Below are positions 33,278-44,401 of a stretch of DNA of 64,000 nucleotides, piece by piece. The notes beneath the pieces are model-generated. The model ran no database searches. It was given only the letters and a program-made list of their open reading frames with translations, and was not told the origin of the DNA. Source of the DNA: Lepiota brunneoincarnata (lineage: Eukaryota; Basidiomycota; Agaricomycetes; Agaricales; Agaricaceae). Position 1 is the first letter of the stretch. Each line of letters begins with the position of its first letter. The position numbers and the translations under genes were made by a program. The stretch is taken from positions 868,001-932,000 of the forward strand of contig JAEBUN010000013.1 in NCBI GenBank assembly GCA_023014365.1. The letters are read 5' to 3'.

Positions 33278-35400
33278 GATTATGAATGCGGGAGTAAGGA
33301 GGAAAGTCAATGAAAGATGAAACCGGCAGCGGCGTGTTTGATGCCTCTATAGAGATTGTGGGATGAGCAGAGCTGGTTTGAGTACATGCAAGAGTCGCAA
33401 ATGACTCGAAGGCGGATGGTCAAGTGTGGTGAAAGTGGACGCGTTTTATAGAGGATAAATTTCAAGACCACGTGAAGCGCCTTCCGTAAGCGTGAGCATC
33501 AAATCACGGTTCATTTCGGCATCAACAGCGTAGTTGAAATATGATGGCAACACTGCATGAGGCTGAAAGCGTGAAAACCCGCTCCCCGAACTCACGGCAC
33601 CAACCCCAAATTGCATACAGGACGAAGCATAATGGGGTTGCGGCCGCCAGAGGAACCTATTCAAATGAAAGAAAAGGAAGGATCAAAGAACGAGACGTTT
33701 TAGTGCCGCCGCTGCTTAGGACTTTCCAGCCGTCCGTCTACTTTCAGACATACTATCCTTGCAGCCAGATGACGTTCGAAATACCGTGAGTCCTTTCCAT
33801 ACGTTCTATTTTCCATTTATCTCTGCGCTGCTACCCATTGGAGTGCGCGATGTGATGATAATGGAATGCAAATTCGGTAATGGCTTCTATTCCCAATTGC
33901 ATGCGATCATCCGTGAGATAAGCCGTAAAAGGGGAGGTATGCTGAATGTCATATACCGACTCGGGGCGAATGTTCTATACAGCTATTCGGTACCTCTATT
34001 CCAATAGGATTTTGCAGCGTTGCAGACTTGTGGGAGTTATGTCCGAGGGCATGGCCGCTGAATACCGAACTCGCAGGGACAATGTGCCTGGAGACTAGCT
34101 CATCTTCCAGTGTGCTGGGCAAGCCATGGTACATAATACTGTGTGAATGCACTTTCAATGCTCGCTTCCTTTGTGAGAATAAGCCATCACTCGAACGTCC
34201 AAGTAGGGAATCGTACGACATGGTTCAAACTTTCCTCGCACTCAAGTTGAGATCTTGGGGTTATCCCTATGCAACCTCGATTTCTTTGGGGTTGGAAGCA
34301 ACAGGTGAGAACCGATAACGATAAGGATGGCGTCTAGTATCACCCTGGGACACCTCGTTTACTGGGTCACTTCATCTCACTTCTTGGCGAGAGACGTCCG
34401 ACACACTCAGGTTCAAATTTGCGTAATTTGGTCCCTGACAGCGATAGAAAAAAAGAGCCTGTGAAGCCGCAGGCTGGCACTCGTGGGATGGTCGATGGAG
34501 CAGCCTGGCCCAGCAATGACTCTGCCGAGTCCTCATGGCCTCATCGTTAAAATGCCTGAATGTCATCGTTCCGGATGCGCTCCAATCCTGCAATTTGAAT
34601 GCTAAGGGACACAATCACGAGCAGTGCACGGAAAAAATCCGGCATTTCGTAGTAACTTCGTTTGAGCGGTCAGATCATTCTTTAATCCCTGAGCGATCGT
34701 CGCATGAACGATCGTTTAATCGGCCATCATGAGTCGATTCGAACAATCACCAAAATTTCCAATGGGTTTCATATCTGGCCCCTTATTCCTTACGGTGGGT
34801 GGTTCGGAAGGCGAGCATATCTATATTTCAATTTTCAGTCTCTCTTCCTACACACGTTGGTGTTTCCCGCGTGGCACATGATACGAGTTGAGGGTCCAAT
34901 GGTCTCAATATGTACCAGTCACCCTTCAAATAGGATGAAACACCCCTTGTCACCACTACGTTTGGAAGGCGCACCACCGAATCCTACCCCATGCCGGGGG
35001 ATTCTTTTATCTCCAGTGACCCACTCTGCCCACGGGGAGGTGGGCGAGCGGGTATGAATGAAAGCGAGGGGAGGTGCCTGAATACGTCATGCGCAATGGT
35101 TCTACTCGGGAGTACGTATATCGATAGAGGCCGTTGGGTGGGAAAATTCGTTACCCCCCAACATTTCAATCGGTAGCTGGGTGAACCTGCCGGTAAAATG
35201 ATGAGTTGGATGCCCTTGAATGAGTGAGTCAGAGTCGCTATAGGGAAAGCCAAAGGAGAAAGGCTGAGTTGGTAGCTGATTTCCCTAGGTTAGAGAGCCC
35301 CATGGGAATTGGTATACATGATCCATTTTATCTTCTTGAGAGAAAGACGCGAGAGAGGAGTCATTATTATCGAAGGAACTGCACCAGTGAAGGCCAGACC
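33278..35400. other. Intergenic region without a recognised gene
   Basis: ORFs of 60-117 codons occur on both strands, with no motif, signal peptide followed by cysteine pattern, or consistent splice signals. The first few hundred bases left of 33,600 should hold the INO1 promoter. I could not identify a confident inositol-response (CATGTGAAAT-like) element. Confidence 0.4.
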
Positions 35401-36444
35401 ATGCCCGAGATTGTACCCACGTGAGCAAGATACACGACCACCTGACCAAATTAATTAATTAACCCCCTGCTGGTTTTTCACGCGTCAAGCGCGTAGTAAA
35501 TCCGTCCCACATCCATGTCCTCTGAATTCTCGGTAGCGAAATATGCCCCAACGATATCTTGGAAATACCCGCGTTTCGGATATTTTCCTGTGGCAAGTTG
35601 CTTCCACCCGGACTCTGACGCTCCTGACTCTGCCAAGCGTAGGACATTGCTTCTGCAGGCAATGTGTAAGCACTCTGTACGAAGACTGCCTGCAAGGCGA
35701 ACCCCGGACTCCTTGCCCATTATGTCGAGCCCTTTGGCTTTATAGCTGCTCTCACAATACCTTATTTCACCTGGCCACCATCGGCTCCAATGACTCCTCC
35801 GTGGATCACGTCGTAGACGATAACCTTATGGACGGGAAGATGGTGGGTGTCAAGTACGCCCATGCAAAACTGACTCGTACAGTCAAGGATGCTGAAAAAG
35901 GTAATTAGATATGTCTGGATGTCTGGTCGCATAGGTGCGTTTGTTCTGTTCGAGTGTTTCAAAGGGACCAGCGCTCGAGGTGCCTGAAGACTTTTGCCAA
36001 CGCATTATACCCTTGATCGAGAGGCCAGAGGAGGGTAAAGACGATCCCGAGCAACTCGAGCAATCCAACCACGATGTCATATTCGAAGTTAGAGCAAAGG
36101 CGCGTCGGGTGGAAACGGCTGGAGAAAGAGATGAGACTGCTTCGGACGCTTTCAACGTCCGCGGAAACCTTGTCGAGGCAGCAGGGACAGCGAATGGGAA
36201 CCTGGCAACAAAGGGGTGGGCTTATGAGAAGATGAAACGTTGGTATCATCATTACAGGGTTGCAGTATGTCTACCGTCTATGCCCTCTGCTTATGATGTT
36301 ACTCAGAGCATACTATATTGGGAGGCAGATTCTCGAGAAAGGAAGTTGAAGGGCCTTAGAGAGCGGGTAGCCGACCTCAGCGTCAAGCTACAAAGATCAA
36401 AAAACATAGCGTTGGCGCTGCAAGATTCGCTGATGAAAGTCTGA
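35401..36444 (+). CDS. RING-finger / coiled-coil protein, copy 1
   Basis: Exons 35401-35420, 35537-35592 and 35643-35900 join in phase to give MPEIVPTEICPNDILEIPAF, FRIFSCGHCFCRQCVSTLYE, GEPRTPCPLCRAL and an acidic stretch ending RTVKDAEK. This is a RING domain with the CxHxxCxxC and CPLC halves intact. The first pair is odd: CPND replaces the expected CxxC (copy 2 has CGRC). Intron 2 uses a GC donor. A later exon from about 35976 encodes GPALEVPEDFCQRIIPLIER, a charged helical region, EKMKRWYHHYR and, after an intron at 36265-36327, ERKLKGLRERVADLSVKLQ and the stop at 36444. The phase between the third and fourth exon does not close (one base off), so either the boundary is wrong or there is an indel. 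Probably an E3 ubiquitin ligase. Confidence 0.65.
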
Positions 36445-36556
36445 GGATCACCGAATAACTATCTACCAGGCAGTGGATAACTTCAGAATATTTAATCGAA
36501 CTCCTTCCGAGTCACGAGTTCTTGTGTGAGCGGACGATTGTGTAGAATAACTAAGG

Positions 36557-36695
36557 CTCAGTAGCTTGTAACGCGAGTACTGTATATTCTATACCTGTAA
36601 AATAACTAAGACTAACATAGGCATAAGTATCATAGTGGGAAAAACATGAGAAGACTCTACTCACCTCAGTAGCTCGTAACGCGAGTACTGAGGTG
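36557..36695. repeat. Two copies of an imperfect palindrome
   Basis: CTCAGTAGC(T)TGTAACGCGAGTACTG at about 36557-36582 and CTCAGTAGCTCGTAACGCGAGTACTGAG near 36665-36692 are near-identical. The second has perfect 10-base outer arms (CACCTCAGTA / TACTGAGGTG) and inner CTCG/CGAG arms around a TAACG loop. A shared AATAACTAAG lies before each. They lie between the two RING genes. Confidence 0.6.
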
Positions 36696-36921
36696 TCTAA
36701 CGGCAGGCTGGTAGGTATATACACTACCGACGAATATCCATAAACGGGCGGAAACATGCCCAGTGTCGACAAACAATGTACAAACTAAAAGAATCCCTAA
36801 ACGGGATATGTCGCGGAAAGCTCGACATGAGCTTGCTAGCTCAACAGATTGCTTGTGGTAGATAGTACCAGTTAGGAATGAAACGTTCATCGTCCGTTTA
36901 TGTTGAGGGATGTTGCTAAAC

Positions 36922-37964
36922 ATGCCGGTCCCACGTGAGTAAATGCGCGACCCCCTGGCGCGCTTGCGTCGAATTATCCATGTTCTCACAACCCCCAGTG
37001 CGCGGAGTGTGTGGGAGGTGTCTCAGCGGAGAGTTGGAAATAGCCGCGTTTCGGATATTTCCTTGTGGCAAGTCGTTCTTCCCTCGTCTCTGACACTCCT
37101 GACCCTGTCAATCGTAGGACATTGCTTCTGCAGGCAATGTCTAACCGCTCTTTACCAAAACACTTCGTCAAGGATCCCCTGCTCAGTCATGTCGAGTGCC
37201 TTGACTTCGGAGCGACGCCTCACCATATCATTTTCCACCCGGTCATTGTCAATCCCAATAAGCCCTCTGCGAATCAAGTCGTAGGGGGCGCTGGTCGCGT
37301 GAGCGAGAACTGCAGGTGCCTAATGTCAAGGGCGCTTATGCGATGCTGAGGCGTATGGTAGAGGATGTCGGAGGAGCTAACTCGGTATGTTTCGGCTTAT
37401 TTTGATCAGTACTTGTTCTGATCGAGTGTTCAAAAAGATACGATTGCTCACAGCGATTGAACAGTTCCATCACGATGCCACGCTCGATATCAGAACGCAG
37501 GCGCTTCGGGTGGCAAGCCTGGAGGAGGAGACCAAGATGTTTCAGAAGCTGAAGGATGCTGCAGAGAAGAACTTTGTCGAGGCAGCGGAGGCAGCCGATG
37601 TCCTCCAAAAGCAGGTCGACGAATTACGGCGCACTTTGGCAGGTGTCAAGATTCAGCTAGCGGCAAAAGAGGTGGACTATGATAATGTGGAACTTTGGTA
37701 TAATCATTACAGGGCTGCGGTATGTCTGTCGTCTATGCCCTGTGATTGTGATGGCACTCACTGTACACTGTACTGCTAGGCGGAGTCTCGGGAAAGACAG
37801 CTAAATGGCCTCAAAACACAGGTATCCAACCTCAGCTTGAAGCTACGAGGGACGGAGAGTATGGCATCAATTCTACGATATTCTCTGATGGTGAGTCTGA
37901 AGTCCACCAAGGAGCCCCTATCCCATAAACTGAACGCTTTCAGGATATTGATCGGACTCATTGA
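36922..37964 (+). pseudogene. RING-finger / coiled-coil protein, copy 2, broken RING
   Basis: Tandem paralogue of the gene at 35401. Exons 36922-36934, 36999-37067 and 37118-37384 give VCGRCLSGELEIAAFRIFPC and GHCFCRQCLTALYQ. An extra base after PCSV then shifts the frame before the last cysteine, and in the homologous frame the Trp codon TGG reads TGA. The following exon (from 37430) keeps a good coiled coil: RTQALRVASLEEETKMFQKL, NFVEAAEAADVLQKQVDELR, then NVELWYNHYRAA. After an intron (37721-37779) come ESRERQLNGLKTQVSNLSLK and a last small exon DIDRTH ending at 37964. Intron 2 again has a GC donor (GCAAGT). Without the shift it would be a normal RING-coiled-coil protein. Confidence 0.7.
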
Positions 37965-38317
37965 CCTGATTGAATTGTGAACGGCTACTATTTACCTGCT
38001 AATGACAATGGTAATACCAGTTATGTGCTGACGGCTTTCAGCCGTGATTTTCTCGAATTCATATTATAGACAAGCATATCTAGACTTAGATTGAAGGAAA
38101 TAAGCTACATAATTTGCAGTTGAATGGCCCGACATATGTTAAGGTGCATCGACCGAACAAGAGTTGGGCCAGAAATAAAGGGGTTGCTTCCAATTGGTAG
38201 CGGGGTGGATGATGGGCCTGCGTTATAGTTCAATGACTGCACTTGAAAGGGAAGTGCACGGTGTAGAGGAGGAAATTTCTGTTTGTAATGGGGGACATTG
38301 CCAAACAACAACCAGCA

Positions 38318-40137
38318 ATGACAAAAACATTACTTGCGCTGTTCCGCACAACGACCTCGCCCATGTTCGCACTCCTTGCGCGTCCCATCCAACGGCGTGC
38401 CATCGTCCATTCGGCGCGATGGATGTCCCAGAAACCGCCTTCAACATCGCCTAACGCGCCTCTAGGCACGGACGCACCCAAGGAACCTAGACCCGGCCAA
38501 CCCGAACCCACGGCAGAGTCGACGTCCAAGTCGTCAGGCTCATTACCAAGCCTCGATTTCTCCCCCCCAGAACCTGACCAGAACGCTTCAAGAGAGAGGA
38601 CTGGGGCGAGATCATCCAAGGGAACCCTGTCGGCAAGTGAGAAGCGAAGGCAGAATATGGGAAAGACGTCGTTCGGATTATTAGGTCTGGCATTGGGCCT
38701 CGGAATCTTCTATATGGGTAGGGATTGGAATAAAGAGGAGTTGAGGCAGAAGAGGCTGGTGAGTAGGCGTATGCTACTGATGCTCTCTAGCTGCTGTTCT
38801 TACGCTCGCTTGTAGAAACCCGAAAATGCTCCTCAGGGAAGATGGAATAGAACGAAGGAGCGAGTTAGCGATCTATTTGATGTGAGTGGTGTTATTTCAG
38901 GCTTAATCATATCGTTTGCTTACTTTGAACAGTACTTTAACAAGCCCGCATGGACAGAACTGCTACCCCCGCCATATCCCCCCCCTCACCAGAAGCCTTA
39001 CACTCTTTTGATTTCTATCGACGATCTTCTGGTTACTTCAACATGGGATGTATGTCATGTACCTCATTCGGTCGATATCAATGATTGAATTATACCTCTT
39101 TTTAGCGACAATATGGCTGGCGCACTGCAAAGAGGCCTGGTGTCGATTATTTCCTCGCCTATATCTCTCAGTTCTATGAAGTAGTTGTTTTTACGACCCA
39201 AAATTATTATGTTAGTAAGATTTACGCTTTCGCCATCATTTAAGCTAACCTTTGACTGCAGACGGCTATTCCTGTCCTGGACAAACTAGACAAATATAAT
39301 TTCTTCATATCACACCGACTCTTCCGAGAGGCCACTCGGTCAATTAATGGTACAATCGTCAAGGTGGGATTTATATCTCAAAAGACTGGCACTTGCTAAC
39401 TTGTCTTTCAGGATCTCTCTTACCTGAACCGCGATCTTTCGAAAGTCATCGCCCTCGATACAGATCCATCCCACTATTCCTCCCACCCGGAGAATGCTGT
39501 CATTCTGCCCAAATGGAAAGGTGATCCCAAGGATAGGGATCTCGTATCAATGATTCCCTTCCTGGAATGTGTGTTTCATATCTTGTATTTTTTTTACATT
39601 GTGCAAGCTAACCCTTCCATCAGCCATTGCCATCTTCAATACACCCGATGTTCGTCCCGTTCTAGAGGCTTACCGAGGCAAGAACATTCCCATCGAGTAC
39701 GCCAAAGCTGAGGCAGAAGCAAAAGCCAAGCACTTGGAGGAATGGAAGAAGAAATCTTCGCACGTTTCCAGCGGTTCTTTTGCCGGTCTTTTTGGGCTCT
39801 CACAATCCGTGCGTCGTTCTCTTTTTTCGATGATGACGACTCAAAGCTGGGGATCTTTTAGAATCAAGTTCCTCGTGGCCAACCGCCTCCAACATACCTC
39901 GAACAGAAACGTAAGGAGGCTCAGCGACAATACATGGAGGAGCAGAAATACATCGAAGCGAATCGGGAGCAACTTGACAAGTTAATGGAGCAAGAGCAGC
40001 AGGCGATGGCTGGCCAAGGTCCAGGAAACCTGTTTGAGATGTTTGGGCAGTTCGGTAAAAAGCCAGAGATACCAGGAGAGCAGCAGACCGGAGAGCCAAA
40101 GGCTCCGTCATCACAGGATGTCTCGAAGAAGGTGTAG
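38318..40137 (+). CDS. TIM50: TIM50-type mitochondrial inner-membrane translocase subunit
   Basis: Eight exons: 38318-38758, 38816-38881, 38933-39049, 39106-39210, 39262-39363, 39412-39568, 39624-39808, 39862-40137. All phases join, 482 aa. TIM50 is the receptor of the TIM23 complex that takes presequence proteins from the TOM channel at the intermembrane space. Seen: an Arg/Ser-rich presequence ([14 protein letters not shown]), a linker, the membrane span [16 protein letters not shown], and the FCP1-like domain [90 protein letters not shown] and [13 protein letters not shown] charged C-terminal helix ([20 protein letters not shown]) follows. An in-frame ATG at 38288 is less likely because it weakens the presequence. 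A decayed duplicate lies at 9016-18140. Confidence 0.97.
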
Positions 40138-40376
40138 CGGATGGATTATGATGGTATATATTTGCAGGCTCCTCCCCTCAGTTATTCATCTTTTGCCGTA
40201 TTCTGGCACGAGATTTATCTCAGTATATGGACATAGGCCTATAATATGCATGATTTAGATGATTCGCCGCCTCGCTGCAAGATCCAAACCTCATCAACCT
40301 ATACTTCCGCCCTCCGCTTCTTTCCGAGCTTCCAATTGGCCCAAACGAGGCAGTCTCTCCCTTCGGCGTTGTATCA

Positions 40377-40929
40377 TCACGTTCCTTCAGGTGTCTGCGG
40401 TGGCACTTCCAAAGTTGGTGTCGGCACGGGAACAGCCAGGGGTGGCGCTGTGATAAAATCCTGGTCTACTAATACCGGCGTCACAACAGCGAGGCTAATT
40501 GGCCGACACATGGAATAATCTAGGGTTGCTAGCTTTGAACGCGGTCATCAGCCACGGCTGGGTTTGGCACTCACGTTCATGCACTGCTTGGCAACGAGAT
40601 CTATCGTGAACACAAATCGCCGACCGCATGAGCGTGTTGGGAACTCTGCTTCGGGAAGGGTGGTTGGGACATCCCTGCTTACCCTTCTTCGCACTCTGTT
40701 GGACCTGTATACTCGTACCCACCACCTATATAGTTTATAAACAACAGGCCGATAAGTGATTGGCGTGGTCAGTAAAAGGAAATTTTGACCGGGGGGAGGA
40801 AGAAGCGATGGAGTGGGACTTACATTGACTCCACTGCCGCGCTAGTTCTGACGCCTGGGATCTAACAGTACCTATAAACAAGAGCGTTCCGACCGCCATG
40901 GCTGTTCGTGTTATCGTTGGAGATGTCAT
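40377..40929 (-). CDS. Putative small secreted CBM1-like peptide
   Basis: Exon 40929-40824 encodes a signal-peptide-like AMAVGTLLFIGTVRSQASE, then LARQWSQ, and ends on the first base of a Cys codon. After an intron, 40725-40683 continues CGGYEYTGPTECEEG, the classic start of a family 1 cellulose-binding module. The following exon (about 40640-40575) supplies further cysteines, but their spacing does not match a canonical CBM1. A last stretch, TPVLVDQDFITAPPLAVPVP, looks like a proline-rich linker ending near 40377. The gene lies tail to tail with TIM50 and may be a decayed relative of the CBM1-esterase upstream. The 3' structure is a guess. Confidence 0.5.
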
Positions 40930-41355
40930 GATGCTGGGGGGGGGGGGGGAACGAGCACAAGGGAGGAAGGGTAAGTGCGCGAAGGCCACGTCAGGCAGGT
41001 CCTGGACAACCACCCAGTAGTAAGTCGTAGTTGGCAGTTGTTTACTGTCGTAGACCGACTTGTCAACCCCTCCATTAGGCCCGAGTTTCTGTCATATGAC
41101 CATGGTATCTGCTATGCAAGATCGGGGGGAGGTGTGAAGGGTTTTCGGAGAAGTACCGGACTTTGTGGGGATTTTTGCGGAGAAATTATTCGGAAAAACT
41201 GGAGGCTTGCTCACGATAATCACTAGCAGATCAAACTGGGTTGCGTCACTTGATTCTAACTATGGATATCACGTTCTTCCACTTCAATGGTTTGTTAATT
41301 TAGTAACACTTATTTTAGTGCAGTAATCATTTAGTTAGCCCCTGACGGAGTTGTT

Positions 41356-42961
41356 TTAGAAGACACTGCTGCCTAAAACGACACTGCCGACTTGTTGGCC
41401 AAAGAACTTGTGCGCAAAGCTGCTTGGGTGGTAATTATTGCTAATCGAAGCATCAGTACACCATGGCACAATATAAAGTAAGGTCGGACTCGACGCACCC
41501 CCAGAAAATATCGCTACCAGAACCAAAAGTTGTGGCATCCCTGAATCCAAATGAAGTGGGGGAGTTCAAGATAGTGGCGAATTGCGTATGGGAGTCCCAA
41601 AGGAAAGTGGTTACCTGCGATTGTGAATAAATGAGCGAGGGGAAGGGGGGAGTGTGATACTTTAGGAGTAATGGGTGATACTACTTACACCAGAGTTGGC
41701 CGCTTTGAAAGCGTTGATCTTGGCGACAAGCTTGGTATTGAAGTTGGTGATGACCGTGCCCTCCGTGTCGCGGTCAGATTGGGATTGGGCGAGCATCTAT
41801 AGGGGTGGTTTAGAAGGCCCTGATTCGGCAACTAGTGGCGGTTGGTGGGGGAGATTCTAACCAAAGGTGTCCTCTCGATAGGTGGGACGTTAACGAAGAG
41901 GAAGTTACGGGCTCCAACGTTGCTTTAGGCGATTTTGGTCAGCATATTCACAAGCAAGAACAAGGTAATTTACTAGAGCTTCTGGATGAGGGCAAAGTAA
42001 GCATTGAGCAAGACATCCGAGAATCTGTTGATCGATCATTCTAGCCTCCTCCCCAAGATGGACGAAATGGATTTACGCATTGCGGTCGCCGGCCATATAC
42101 CAACTATTCCCAATATCATTGATTCCCAATAAATACCGAAAACAGCGCATTGCTCGACGTCCAAGGGGAAGCTGGCAGGCTTCTTCGCAGCACCACTCAA
42201 AAACTGATTAACCTGATCCGTCAAGCTCTTCACGCTCGGTTCAAAAGGCATAACCAAGCTCGCATCAATCGTCGCACCACCATACGCGTAGTTGTACGTC
42301 AGGAGAAGGGATTTGTTGAATTGGGTTGTGACATAGTCAACCCAGTTCTCTCCGCCTGTGGCGGTGAAACCGGGGTAAGGGGGATTTCCGAGGGCGTTTT
42401 TGACGGCGGGGAGAGGTACCAGTTGGGTCGAAGCCGGTTTGGGTGTAGGAATCACCGCTGTAGGGTATGCGTGTTAAGTTGAGAATGTCTTTTTCTGGTT
42501 AAAGGGGGCGGTGCCTACAAGCTGAACCAGTATCTGGCGTTTGCGGGTAGAGTGGGTGCAGGGGCAGGGGCGGCTGTTGTTGATGGGGGTGCGGGAGCAG
42601 TGGTTGCTTGGCCGGGGATGCATTGGAAGAACCCTAGTACCCGAAATCTTTTAGTAATTTGGTGGGGAGAAGGGATAGCATGAGTTCGTACAGTCGTTTT
42701 GTTTAATGCAGGCGGCACTTTGGGACGGAATGGGGTGTTAGGCCGGTCACAAAGACGCTTAGCTAGATGGTTTCTCTCACCCAGAGACACAAGTTGTTGT
42801 TCCTGTCCAACCGATCCCACCACCTGGTTGGCGGCTACGTTTAGAAATGCATTCGAAGGGTGCAGCACTTAATGCATCTTACATTGACCCCACATGACAG
42901 CCTGAGCAGAGGCGAGGGGAATTAGAGGAACTAGACAAAGCAGCCCGAAGAGACGATGCAT
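41356..42961 (-). pseudogene. CBM1 plus GDSL (CE16-type) acetylesterase, frameshifted
   Basis: Layout: signal peptide MHRLFGLLCLVPLIPLASAQ; a CBM1 assembled over three introns (WGQCGGIGWTG, TTTCVSGAACIKQND, WFFQCIPGQ); a Thr/Pro/Ala linker; FGDSYTQTGFDPTG with the catalytic serine motif; PLPAVKNALGNPPYPGFTAT and GGENWVDYVTT; NYAYGGATIDASL; then GINDIGNSWYMAGDRNA, GARNFLFVNVPP, QSQSDRDTEGTVITNFNTKL and, last, NNYHPSSFAHKFFGQQV ending at 41356. Such enzymes remove acetyl groups from hemicellulose oligomers outside the cell. The frame breaks near 42425 (one base missing after DPTGT), 42165 (extra base in ASFPW) and 42115 (extra base in FIGIND). Either a recent pseudogene or assembly errors. Confidence 0.8.
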
Positions 42962-44139
42962 AATGGAACGTTGAAGGAACCAATTTGCAGAGCTCTCGTC
43001 TACACTTATAATAGACAGACACGCAAGAGCCCTGTCTGGATGTATGGATCATGTGTCCAGGATTTCTGCGATATGTCCGAGATTGTTGAGTGTGTGCAAG
43101 AAGAGGGGGCGTTTGGCGGGGCTTGTAGGCGCGATGAATCCATGCCCGGGTAATATTCCGGGCCGTTGTGAATGAGTGGTACGGATGCGGAGGATCAGAG
43201 TGTGTGAAGCGATGTACGATGGGTGGCCCGTCTGACGTTTCAGATCAAGAAGCGTAAACTGTGAGACGAAGAGAAGACGCAATAGTGAGTATCGTGATTC
43301 CAGTATTCAAGCGAGGTTTCTCCATAGGAATCCTCCCGTAGGCAAGAGGGGGGGTCGGGACAAGGGAACAGTTGAAGCTCACAAGAGTTGTTACCTTCAA
43401 GGTACAATTCTATTCTTGAAATGTCTATTTTTACCACCTTGGACTTGGACACCGGAGTACGCCTTTGCCTAGGGGAGACAGGATCACAGCAGCCAGCCCA
43501 CAATATGTAAATCGTGACAAGACTCATACCCGGGGATCTACTCCAATTGCTTGGGATCATTTCAACGCCTCCTCGTACGCTCGCCACCACCTTCAATGTG
43601 CAGTACTTCCCCTTGGAGCCCTTGGAGAGAGCGAAGAAGATATTATAAGCAAGTGTCGGGTGTCGAGCGATACGAGCAATCATTACAATCAATCCCTCCC
43701 GCTCGGACAGGGCGTCAGATCAGTCCTGTCAAGAAATGCGGGATATCACTTCGATGCGCCTGATCATCACCCTCACTGGCAGCTGTTATCCGTTGCAGAT
43801 GCAGGGTATGTTATGGCAACAAATGGAATGGCGAAAGGCTAGTGCCTATGTTTTCCATCAATGTGCCATCCGTTATGACAGTGACGGTGGTACCGCAACA
43901 TCCTCCGGCGAAGGTGACTGATGAGAGCTGGTATAATCTGGCACGATGTGTTTGACGTGAAGGAGAAGGCGCATGCTTTCAGGAAACGCGAGGATTTAGA
44001 TGTAAACGTAAAACAACAGCGCAGAGGGCTCGCATTACTATTAGCCTGGCGATGTCTTGTTCAGGTCACGCGAGGTCACGGGATCCTCCTATGGAGTGGA
44101 CCGTCTGAAAAGCCACCAGGTGCCTATCGGGTCTAGGAA
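42962..44139. other. Intergenic region containing a relic of an SDR gene 3' end
   Basis: No intact gene. The minus-strand ORF at 43240-43692 has no recognisable domain except for the SDR-like relic listed separately. A C-rich, low-complexity stretch lies near 43340-43360. Confidence 0.4.
43550..43640 (-). pseudogene. Fragment matching the last exon of the SDR-like gene
   Basis: TCAACGCCTCCTCGTACGCT and CTTCAATGTGCAGTACTTCC here correspond to TCAACGCCTCCTCATAAGCC and CCTCAATATGCAGCACTTCC in the 3' exon of the gene at 57955-59414, the part encoding REEVLHIEDD and YEEALKVWE. The middle is deleted. Together with the membrane and hydrophobin duplications it suggests that larger blocks of this region were once copied. 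Confidence 0.5.
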
Positions 44140-44401
44140 GGTATCTGGGTTGTGACTTGTGAAGAACACGCAAACAAAAAGTACTAGTTCAGCTTGTAGG
44201 TGTCCCCCCTCCTCTTCGAAAATTCCACCCCAGATCCATTTTCTTCAGACCCATGGTCACCTACCTCCAGCCGCAGATATATTACCGAATCTGACTCCAC
44301 ACAACCGCCTACGAAGAGTGTAATTCATTGGGTCTGCAATATCGTATAAATGTTGTATGGGAAATCCGAGCGAGACGTATTTTGTAGGTATGGTATAGTA
44401 C

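Noticed and set aside
33278..35400. Several ORFs of 80-117 codons that could suggest small secreted proteins
   Set aside because: None has a signal peptide followed by a coherent cysteine pattern, and the frames overlap on both strands.
40937..40950. Run of G near 40940 as a possible G-quadruplex element
   Set aside because: A single homopolymer next to a putative start codon. It may be an assembly feature, and there is no repeated G-tract pattern.
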